Source: an uncultured Leucothrix sp. (lineage in GTDB: Bacteria > Pseudomonadota > Gammaproteobacteria > Thiotrichales > Thiotrichaceae). From it: DNA of 5,442 nt. The notes beneath the pieces were generated by a model. It did no database searches and had not been told where the DNA came from. It saw only the letters and a program-made list of their open reading frames with translations. The stretch is from the NCBI GenBank assembly GCA_938004025.1, contig CALKXC010000343.1, forward strand, positions 1 through 5,442. Reading direction: 5' to 3'. Within the stretch, counting starts at the first letter, position 1. Every line of letters begins with the position of its first letter. The translations under genes were made by a program, and so were the position numbers. This document shows positions 1 through 5,307 of this stretch, in pieces.

Positions 1-1301
1 CGAGGAGCATGAATCGACAACACCTCGTCCAAGGTCTCAAGCAGCAAATCAGCTTGCGCTTTAGCAAACGGCATCGGTGGGCGCACTTTTAACACATTGT
101 AATTGACGCCTAGCTTATTAATTAACACGCCTCGTTGGCGCATTGCGTTAGCCACTTCTAAGGTGAATTCTGTTGCAGGCTCTTTAGTCTCTCGATCAAG
201 CACCATTTCTGCGCCAAAAAATAGGCCTGATCCACGAACATCACCAATGCATTCGTACTTTTTGGCGAGGTCGTCTAACCCATTTTTAGCATATTCTCCG
301 ACGACTCTAGCGTTTTCCATGAGGCCTTCTTCTTCCAGAACATCCAAAGTTGCGAGTGCCGCAGCACAAGAAACGGGGTTTCCACCAAAGGTATTGAAGT
401 AGCGGAAAGACTGTCTAAAAGCGTCCATGCAATCCGGTGTTGTGACCAGCCCTGCAACGGGGTGACCGTTGCCCATCGGCTTACCAAGCGTGACTACATC
501 CGGTTGGAAACCCATGTTTTGATGTGCCCACATATTGGTGCCTGTGCGCCCAAAACCCGGCTGTACTTCATCGGCAATAATAATACCGCCTGCTTTGCGA
601 ACGACCGCTATCGTGGGATCAAGCCAACCTTCTGGTAAATCGGGAAAACCTTCATTGGCAAAATATGGGCAGAGAATAATCGCAGAAAAACCAACGCCCG
701 ACTCTTCCAACGCGTCTATTGCAAGCTGTACTTCGTGTGCAAAAGCTTGTGCATGTGCAGCTCCAGCTTCACCACCTAATGGTCGGTAACTGTCTGGCGT
801 AGCAACATATTTCACACGACCTGCACCCCCTCCCGGAGGTGGGTTGCTTCGGCTCAAACGCGACACAAGTTCCGTATTGCCGTGGTAGGTGTGATCAGTT
901 GCGATAATGCCCGTTTTACCCGTTACAGCCTGCGCCATTCGCAAGGCAATATCATTCGCCTCTGACCCGCTACAAGTCATGATGACTGTGGAAAGTGGGT
1001 CTGCAAATGTTGCTGTTAAACGATCGGCGTAATCCAAGATATTTTCATGTAAATAACGCGTGTGGCTGTTAAATGTAGCAGCCTGCTTGCAAATCGCTTC
1101 CACGACTTTAGGATGGCAATGCCCAACGTGAGGAACATTGTTGTAACAGTCCAAATACTTGCGACCGTCTTTATCCCAAACCCAAACACCTTGGCCTTTA
1201 ACAAGGTGTAACGGATCGTCGTAAAACGTAGAGACATTATTGCCGAGACGCTGTTTACGTCGAGCTAAAAGCGATGCTATCTCTGTAGAATGCTGCGCCA
1301 C
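1..1301 (-). CDS. PLP-dependent class III aminotransferase-fold enzyme, phospho-lyase-like (3' end cut by window edge)
   Basis: Cytosolic PLP enzyme; 433 codons are visible with no stop, so only a short C-terminal tail should be missing from a family of about 430-450 residues. Seen: N-terminal NVPHVGHCHP (55-64), PLP-phosphate motif SGSEAND (111-117), YHG (139-141), cofactor Asp in ADEVQPGFGRTG (D244), Schiff-base Lys in GKPMGNGHPV (K274), and NTFGGNP (303-309). From memory, HVGHCHP, RYLHENI and KPMGNGHPV match the ETNPPL/AGXT2L branch, whose members eliminate phosphate and ammonia from phospho-amines, better than GABA or ornithine transaminases. Lys405 (LKVRPPM) stands where transaminases carry a carboxylate-binding Arg. 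The GTG start at 1301 is chosen because a GAGGTG ribosome site lies 7 nt upstream; the in-frame ATG at 1316 has no usable site. It is the fourth gene of the transporter operon, 4 nt after tctA. Fold and PLP dependence are near certain; lyase versus transaminase activity is inference, and the substrate is unknown. Confidence 0.9.
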   Translation of the reverse strand, partial: MAQHSTEIASLLARRKQRLGNNVSTFYDDPLHLVKGQGVWVWDKDGRKYLDCYNNVPHVGHCHPKVVEAICKQAATFNSHTRYLHENILDYADRLTATFADPLSTVIMTCSGSEANDIALRMAQAVTGKTGIIATDHTYHGNTELVSRLSRSNPPPGGGAGRVKYVATPDSYRPLGGEAGAAHAQAFAHEVQLAIDALEESGVGFSAIILCPYFANEGFPDLPEGWLDPTIAVVRKAGGIIIADEVQPGFGRTGTNMWAHQNMGFQPDVVTLGKPMGNGHPVAGLVTTPDCMDAFRQSFRYFNTFGGNPVSCAAALATLDVLEEEGLMENARVVGEYAKNGLDDLAKKYECIGDVRGSGLFFGAEMVLDRETKEPATEFTLEVANAMRQRGVLINKLGVNYNVLKVRPPMPFAKAQADLLLETLDEVLSIHAP

Positions 1302-1305
1302 AGGC

Positions 1306-2796
1306 TTACACCTCATCCTGTTTAGTGCTGCGATATTCCTTCACTACCGACCTGATATGCATAAAGATAACGATGAGGATAATGCCGAACAAAATCGCAG
1401 CAATCGGTCGATCAATAAAGTCTAGCGGTGTCTTCACTCGTGGCATGGATGAGCGCAGTTTCACCTCCATAATATTACCCAAGACCATGCCTAAGATGAT
1501 GGGCACGGTCGGTAAATCGAGCCGCTTGAGAATTAAACCAAATACACCAAACACCGCGGCGATAATGCAATCGGTCATTGAGTTACGAAGTGAATACACA
1601 CCCACAAAACTTAGTGTCAAAATCACAACGCCCAAGAAACGAGTGGGTATACGAATCACTTTAAGAATCATGTTGGTGGAGAATAATAAGAAGATCAGCA
1701 CCATCACATTCAATAGCAATAACGCAATATACAACGCCATTACAAAATCCATTTGATTTTGAAACAGCTGCGGCCCCGGGATCACATTGTGCACGTAGAA
1801 TACGGACAGCATCATCGCAGTCAGTGCTTCGCCAGGGATACCAAGTGCTAATAACGGGATCATTGCCGCAGCTGGTACCGCGTTATTAGCGGCTTCTGAA
1901 GACACTAAACCTTCAGGCGACCCTTTACCAAACTGCTCTGGCGTCTTTGACGTTTTTTGAGCGTATGTGTAAGACATAAATTGTGCCGTAAACTCACCCA
2001 CGCCAGGAATCATTCCCATCACCACACCAAAGCTAGACGCTACTGTCGCTACGCGCTTGTACAGCCAAAGCTCTTTGAGACCTTGAAATATCCCACCAGA
2101 AACCCTTGCAGCTTCTGGTCTTTCATCTTTTTTAACTAGCAACAGAAAAGCCTGAGACAAGGCAAATAAACCCAAGATGACTACGATCAAATCGACGCCA
2201 GATGCCAGCCAAGATTGCTCGAAGGTGTAGCGTTTAGTGTAACGCATCGGCTCTAGGCCAATGTTGTTTAGGAAAATACCAAAGCAGACCAACATGCCTG
2301 CTGCAAAGACTTTACCTCGGTGCGCCAAAACGACCAAAATAATACCTAATAACGCGGCCAAAAATATTTCACGGCTACCGAAATGCGGAGCGATTAGCGC
2401 TAACAAAGGAGATAACAGCATTAAGCAAATGACTGAAAAAACACCGCCCATAAACGAAGCCGAGTAAGCGAGACTGAGCGCACGACGCGCTTCATTGCGC
2501 TGCGTCATAGGATAACCATCGTAAGTGGTTAGCGCGTTAACGGCGGTGCCCGGTGTGTTGATTAAGATCGCAGGAATAGAACCACCGTACATGGAGGATC
2601 CGTAGATTCCCAATAACAGCGTTAACCCAACTAAAGGCTCTAAGGAAAAAGTAGCGGGGAGCAAAATGGCGATAGCAACTGCCGCCCCAACTCCAGGAAT
2701 TGCGCCGATTAAGACACCCCCTATAGAGCCAATAAGCAGTGCAACTAGCACATCCCAGCGTAGTAAATTATCGATAGCGGCGAGTAAGAGTTCCAT
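1306..2796 (-). CDS. tctA: TctA: large membrane subunit of a tripartite tricarboxylate transporter
   Basis: This is the large integral inner-membrane subunit of a TTT-family secondary transporter, which takes solute delivered by the periplasmic receptor TctC and is expected to use an ion gradient rather than ATP. At 496 residues it is of normal full length. It is strongly hydrophobic, with about a dozen candidate membrane segments. Two glycine-rich signature loops, GAIPGVG (31-37) and GMIPGVG (261-267), mark the two related halves. The conserved stretch around YGGSIPAILINTPGT (70-84) and its second-half counterpart LGIPGEALTAMM (318-329) are both present. The charged C-terminal tail (after about 482) is probably cytoplasmic. 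The ATG start is supported by an AGGA site 6 nt upstream that overlaps the tctB stop codon. The last two codons (GAG GTG) double as the ribosome site of the next gene. The specific substrate cannot be read from this subunit. Confidence 0.97.
   Translation of the reverse strand: MELLLAAIDNLLRWDVLVALLIGSIGGVLIGAIPGVGAAVAIAILLPATFSLEPLVGLTLLLGIYGSSMYGGSIPAILINTPGTAVNALTTYDGYPMTQRNEARRALSLAYSASFMGGVFSVICLMLLSPLLALIAPHFGSREIFLAALLGIILVVLAHRGKVFAAGMLVCFGIFLNNIGLEPMRYTKRYTFEQSWLASGVDLIVVILGLFALSQAFLLLVKKDERPEAARVSGGIFQGLKELWLYKRVATVASSFGVVMGMIPGVGEFTAQFMSYTYAQKTSKTPEQFGKGSPEGLVSSEAANNAVPAAAMIPLLALGIPGEALTAMMLSVFYVHNVIPGPQLFQNQMDFVMALYIALLLLNVMVLIFLLFSTNMILKVIRIPTRFLGVVILTLSFVGVYSLRNSMTDCIIAAVFGVFGLILKRLDLPTVPIILGMVLGNIMEVKLRSSMPRVKTPLDFIDRPIAAILFGIILIVIFMHIRSVVKEYRSTKQDEV
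1309..1314 (-). promoter_or_regulatory. Ribosome binding site of the PLP enzyme, inside the end of tctA
   Basis: GAGGTG, the last two sense codons of tctA, lies 7 nt before the GTG at 1301 and supports that GTG as the start. Because the site is covered by ribosomes finishing tctA, the enzyme and the transporter are probably translationally coupled. Confidence 0.75.
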
Positions 2797-2802
2797 CGAT
2801 AA

Positions 2803-2806
2803 TCCT
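2803..2806 (-). promoter_or_regulatory. Ribosome binding site of tctA overlapping the tctB stop
   Basis: AGGA shares bases with the TAG stop of tctB (2807-2805) and lies 6 nt before the tctA ATG. The overlap suggests reinitiation or coupling, so that the two membrane subunits are made together. Confidence 0.7.
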
Positions 2807-3344
2807 AGAAATTAATTAACATGAAGCTGCGCATGGCATCAGGCAGATATTCGTAAATCATTCCACCTGGAATTTTTACCGAAAGAAATGATTTAAATAC
2901 CACCACAATCGTTAAGCCGATAATCATTGATAGCAATAGCAGTCGCTTCTCACGGTAACCTGCACGAAACACCAGAAGCGGCATAAAGATTAGCGTTGCC
3001 AGCAGATATCCAATAATGGGCACTAGCCAGACGTAAGCTAGGAACCAGGAGACATACTCAAGCGAACGCAACCAAAAACCAATCTCTTTAAGGCGCCCGT
3101 AAATGCGAGGTGACAGGATTGAGCCGATAAGGTGCAGAATACCGAATAAGGTCATCCCAGCTAAGCTAATAGCAGGCCAAAAAGATGGCTGTGACACTAG
3201 TTTGGTGCCTTTTACCCACTGCGTTTGATTGCCAATGTTAGCGAGAAGGAAGATGGCAAATGCTAAAAACAGCAGTGCAAAAATGAGATCGCCACTGCGG
3301 CGTTCACGTTTAAACAGTTGCTGCATCGTTTTAATCTGCGACAT
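2805..3344 (-). CDS. tctB: TctB: small membrane subunit of a tripartite tricarboxylate transporter
   Basis: This is the small, poorly conserved membrane subunit of the TTT transporter, assembling with TctA in the inner membrane. At 179 residues it has the usual TctB (DUF1468) size and layout. A basic N-terminus (KRERR, 12-16) precedes the first membrane segment (about 19-37). A short extracytoplasmic stretch then leads to a QPSFWP motif (52-57). Further segments lie at about 57-78, 95-128 (probably two in tandem) and 134-154. The C-terminal KIPGGMIYEYLP (157-168) is the usual family ending region. Function rests as much on its place between tctC and tctA as on sequence. The ATG start has only a weak site (CGGA, 8 nt upstream), and the start codon lies inside a predicted hairpin, so low or regulated translation is plausible. 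Another in-frame ATG six codons on (residue 7) cannot be excluded. Its stop overlaps the tctA ribosome site, indicating coupled translation. Confidence 0.93.
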   Translation of the reverse strand: MSQIKTMQQLFKRERRSGDLIFALLFLAFAIFLLANIGNQTQWVKGTKLVSQPSFWPAISLAGMTLFGILHLIGSILSPRIYGRLKEIGFWLRSLEYVSWFLAYVWLVPIIGYLLATLIFMPLLVFRAGYREKRLLLLSMIIGLTIVVVFKSFLSVKIPGGMIYEYLPDAMRSFMLINF

Positions 3345-3368
3345 AAGGTGCGTCCGAAAGGCTTATGT
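3341..3368 (-). promoter_or_regulatory. Hairpin enclosing the tctB start codon
   Basis: In the minus-strand transcript ACAUAAG (3368-3362) can pair perfectly with CUUAUGU (3347-3341), leaving a 14-nt loop. The tctB AUG is inside the 3' arm and the weak CGGA ribosome site is in the loop. The stem is short and AU-rich, so its effect may be modest. Confidence 0.35.
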
Positions 3369-3374
3369 TCTTTG

Positions 3375-3412
3375 AAAACTAAAACATCTCGCCTGAAGAT
3401 CAGACGAGATGT
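3375..3412 (-). terminator. Terminator-like attenuator hairpin between tctC and tctB
   Basis: In the minus-strand transcript, bases 3412-3400 pair with 3396-3384 to give a continuous 13-bp stem containing one G-U wobble, closed by a 3-nt loop. The stem is followed at once by UUU, then AG and UUUU. The T tract is interrupted, so partial rather than full termination is likely. It would lower transcription into tctB, tctA and the enzyme relative to tctC, or protect the 3' end of a tctC-only transcript. No other promoter for tctB is evident. Confidence 0.6.
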
Positions 3413-3434
3413 ACAAACTTAAGAATGCATCGGT

Positions 3435-4379
3435 TTATTCCAACACTTTTCCCATCACAGCAAGCGCTTCGATATCGCTTTCGATTTGCTTTTGTGCCGC
3501 TTCTGCATCCTGCCAGTAAATCAACGCACCCGTGTCTTTAGCCAGTTTCTTAGCTGCATCTGACTCCATGACTTCTTTAGCGACTGCAATAATCTTATCG
3601 CGAGCATCCTGTGGCGTGTCTTTATGAACAAACAAGCCATTCCAAAGTGCTACTTTAAGCTCAGGTACAATCTCAGCAACAGTCGGGACATCCGGTGTAA
3701 GCGCGATACGATCTGCACCAATTGAAGCCAACACTTTCACTTTGTCCAAGCAAGGTAGAACCAACTGAAGCGTTGTGTTCATAACATCAACATCACCAGA
3801 AGCTAAAGTATTGCAATTCAGCTCATCAAACGCTGCATCAGAAGCAAATTTAATATCCTTCTTCTTCGCTAATGCTTTGGTTACTTTGGTCGGAATCAGT
3901 GGAGCACCAAAATGACCTAGTACCACATCGTTAGACTGCGAGTGCTTCGCTAACCCATCAATGTCGTCATAAGGCGCGTTTTCACCTGCAACAATAACAA
4001 ACGGGTAAGTTAGGAAGTTTCCTAATGGCTCAAATGGGTTTGGCGCTAGCTCAGGAATGCCGATGTTAGGACCAATCGTTGGACTCGCGATAATGAATGA
4101 CCCAACGGTGTAACCGTCAGCAGGTGCTTTCGCAACGTCGATTGCGCCAGGGAATGGACCACCACCACCGCCAGGCTTGTTTACAACGGCTGCTGCTACC
4201 AAATATTTTGACTGGAACTTTTCAGCAATCATGCGCGTTAGCACATCTTCCAAATCACCCGGAGGCCATGGAACAACAAAGCTCACTGGCTTTTCAGGGT
4301 ACGCAGCCGTCGCTGGGCTAGATAGTAGTGCCGCGCATGAGACGCTAGCCGCTAGAGCCATCGCAAGTATTTTACGCAT
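3435..4379 (-). CDS. tctC: TctC/Bug-family periplasmic solute-binding protein of the TTT transporter
   Basis: This extracytoplasmic receptor binds the solute in the periplasm and hands it to TctA/TctB. The 314 residues include a Sec signal peptide: MRK, a hydrophobic core, then PATAA, probably cut after A25 to leave AYPEKP. The family landmarks follow: YPEKPVSFVVPWPPG (27-41), NKPGGGGG (67-74), ADGYTVGS (87-94) and TPDVPTVAE (228-236). The first ligand loop reads PPGDLEDVLTR (39-49) instead of the usual PGGxxDxxxR; the pocket Asp is kept (D45) but the second Gly is Asp. The mature protein has only two cysteines (C189, C210), a possible disulfide. The start is the ATG at 4379, because a GGAGGAG site lies exactly 6 nt upstream; a longer reading from TTG at 4394 would start inside that site. 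tctC is the first gene of the leftward unit, followed by a terminator-like hairpin before tctB. The Bug family binds varied organic acids and amides, so the ligand is not predicted. Confidence 0.96.
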   Translation of the reverse strand: MRKILAMALAASVSCAALLSSPATAAYPEKPVSFVVPWPPGDLEDVLTRMIAEKFQSKYLVAAAVVNKPGGGGGPFPGAIDVAKAPADGYTVGSFIIASPTIGPNIGIPELAPNPFEPLGNFLTYPFVIVAGENAPYDDIDGLAKHSQSNDVVLGHFGAPLIPTKVTKALAKKKDIKFASDAAFDELNCNTLASGDVDVMNTTLQLVLPCLDKVKVLASIGADRIALTPDVPTVAEIVPELKVALWNGLFVHKDTPQDARDKIIAVAKEVMESDAAKKLAKDTGALIYWQDAEAAQKQIESDIEALAVMGKVLE

Positions 4380-4385
4380 AAGATT

Positions 4386-4392
4386 CTCCTCC
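4386..4392 (-). promoter_or_regulatory. Ribosome binding site of tctC that fixes its start
   Basis: The minus-strand sequence GGAGGAG lies 6 nt before the ATG at 4379, a near-ideal Shine-Dalgarno site. It shows that the true start is this ATG rather than the TTG at 4394, which lies within it. It is the strongest ribosome site in the window, fitting high receptor expression. Confidence 0.9.
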
Positions 4393-4429
4393 AATTATGA
4401 ATTCCTCTAATCACCGGTTCACTATTATC

Positions 4430-4438
4430 ACCGACGGT
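4430..4438. promoter_or_regulatory. Candidate operator palindrome ACCG-A-CGGT at the tctC start site
   Basis: ACCG, a central A, then CGGT form a perfect 9-bp palindrome lying at the predicted transcription start of the tctC operon, a common place for repressor binding. A related palindrome ACCGGT lies at 4413-4418, and TCACCG occurs in direct repeat at 4411-4416 and 4428-4433. The block is GC-rich within otherwise AT-rich DNA. Assignment to the IclR protein is inference from position only. Confidence 0.35.
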
Positions 4439-4445
4439 ACAAATA

Positions 4446-4475
4446 ATTATTGCAATTAATCAATCGGCATGTCAA
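4446..4475 (-). promoter_or_regulatory. Predicted sigma-70 promoter of the tctCBA operon
   Basis: On the minus strand a perfect TTGACA (4475-4470) is followed after 18 bp by AATAAT (4451-4446), five of six matches to the -10 consensus. Transcription should start near 4438-4440, giving a leader of about 60 nt before the tctC ATG. The spacer is 1 bp longer than ideal, which often goes with regulated promoters. Predicted by eye; no start-site data. Confidence 0.6.
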
Positions 4476-4479
4476 TAAT
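4450..4479 (+). promoter_or_regulatory. Possible promoter of the iclR-HAD unit, overlapping the tctC promoter
   Basis: On the plus strand TTGCAA (4450-4455, four of six matches) is followed after 18 bp by AATAAT (4474-4479, five of six). A start near 4486 would leave a leader of about 30 nt before the iclR ATG. Its two hexamers overlap those of the opposing promoter, so both cores sit on the same 30-odd bp. It is weaker than the tctC promoter and the AT-rich region makes chance matches likely. Confidence 0.35.
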
Positions 4480-4516
4480 TAATTAGATTCGCCAACCATC
4501 CATCAAGTTAACACCA

Positions 4517-5293
4517 ATGCAAACTGTCGACAAAGCGTTTACGCTATTAAAACTTTTCAGCATCACTAGGCCAGAAATAGGACTTAGCGAATTGGCGCGC
4601 TTGGCGAATTTTGATAAAGCAGCCACTAGGCGTTTTTTGGTGGCGCTTCAAAACCATCAATTTATTGAACAGAACCCTGAAACGAAAGCTTATCGGCTTG
4701 GCACTGGCTTTTTGGGCTTTGCGAAGATTCGTGAGGAGATGTTTCCACTTGAGAAAATTATCCAGCAATCTGTCGAACGGTTAACCGAGATCACCAAAGA
4801 GACTTCTTTAGGAAGTATTGCCAGCGGGGATTATTTAGCGCCAGTCAGTGTTCGGCTTTCTGAGCGATTCAGTCGGGTGCATATAAATGCCTCGCAAAAA
4901 CTACCGATGAACGCAACCGCTTCTGGCCTAGCCTACCTAGCCTTCGCTGCTGTGTTACCCGAAACGATGCAACAAACAAATTTAGAATCATTCACTGACA
5001 AAACGATCACAGACCCCAATTTTTTGAGTCAAACCATCACTAAAGTTAAACAGAATGGGTATAGTTTTGTTTGTGATAGTTATGAAGAAGACGTCACCGG
5101 CATTGCCGTTCCTATTTTTTCTAGTCACGGTTTTGCGATGGGCGCATTAGCGGTTGCAACTCCTTCATCACGAAATAATGAAGAGCAGACACAGACAATT
5201 TGTAGCGCGCTATTTGCAGAAACAGTTGAAGTCAGCAAAGCCCTTGGTGGCAAGATCCCCCCCGACTATCAAGTATTGTCTAAAACAGTGTAG
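4517..5293 (+). CDS. IclR-family transcriptional regulator
   Basis: This is a DNA-binding regulator, most likely controlling the divergent tctCBA-enzyme operon and itself. At 258 residues it has the standard IclR length. The winged helix-turn-helix occupies about 1-65 (TVDKAFTLLKLF opening, SELARLANFDKAATRRFL as helix-turn-helix, then the wing AYRLG at 59-63). The effector-binding domain follows from about 75 to 245, with the typical LPMNATASGLAYLA (129-142), YEEDVTGIAVPIF (189-201) and GFAMGALAVATP (205-216) stretches. These correspond to the PxxATAxGKAxLA, ExxxGxxxxAxPVF and ALSVSGP landmarks of the family. The ATG at 4517 is the only reasonable start: the frame is closed by TAG at 4484-4486 and no ATG, GTG or TTG intervenes. 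No clear Shine-Dalgarno precedes it, so translation may be inefficient. The effector is probably the transported solute or a catabolite of it (inference from context). IclR proteins can be activators or repressors; the sequence does not say which. Confidence 0.96.
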   Translation: MQTVDKAFTLLKLFSITRPEIGLSELARLANFDKAATRRFLVALQNHQFIEQNPETKAYRLGTGFLGFAKIREEMFPLEKIIQQSVERLTEITKETSLGSIASGDYLAPVSVRLSERFSRVHINASQKLPMNATASGLAYLAFAAVLPETMQQTNLESFTDKTITDPNFLSQTITKVKQNGYSFVCDSYEEDVTGIAVPIFSSHGFAMGALAVATPSSRNNEEQTQTICSALFAETVEVSKALGGKIPPDYQVLSKTV

Positions 5294-5307
5294 CTGAGTG
5301 AAACCGT

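Larger units (their letters stand above)
4444..4481. repeat. 9-bp perfect inverted repeat spanning the divergent promoters
   Basis: TAATTATTG (4444-4452) and its exact reverse complement CAATAATTA (4473-4481) are separated by 20 bp, so the arm centres are 29 bp apart, close to three helical turns. Each arm covers the -10 of one predicted promoter and touches the -35 of the other. It may be a regulator site or simply the result of two symmetric promoter cores in AT-rich DNA. Confidence 0.5.

Noticed and set aside
103..789. Open frames of 70-99 codons on both strands within the PLP enzyme gene
   Set aside because: The PLP enzyme frame is continuous across this stretch with all its catalytic motifs, so these are shadow frames.
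1302..1316. ATG at 1316 as the start of the PLP enzyme, overlapping tctA by 11 nt
   Set aside because: Only an AGG one base away precedes it, whereas the GTG at 1301 has GAGGTG at ideal spacing. Homologue alignment could still overturn this.
1325..1756. A 143-codon open frame on the plus strand, antisense to tctA
   Set aside because: It lies wholly opposite a convincing membrane-protein gene, has no recognisable domain and no good ribosome site, and its composition (rich in Ile, Thr, Lys) is what the complement of a hydrophobic coding frame gives.
4380..4394. N-terminal extension of TctC starting at TTG 4394
   Set aside because: The TTG is part of the Shine-Dalgarno region itself, and the five extra residues (MEENL) would put acidic residues before a standard signal peptide.
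4097..4410. Two plus-strand open frames (74 and 77 codons) across the start of tctC
   Set aside because: They oppose the signal peptide and first ligand loops of a clear tctC gene and show no domain or ribosome site.
4449..4456. ATTGCAAT palindrome in the control region
   Set aside because: Eight bases of AT-rich self-complementarity without extension is expected by chance; the 9-bp interrupted repeat overlapping it is the better candidate.
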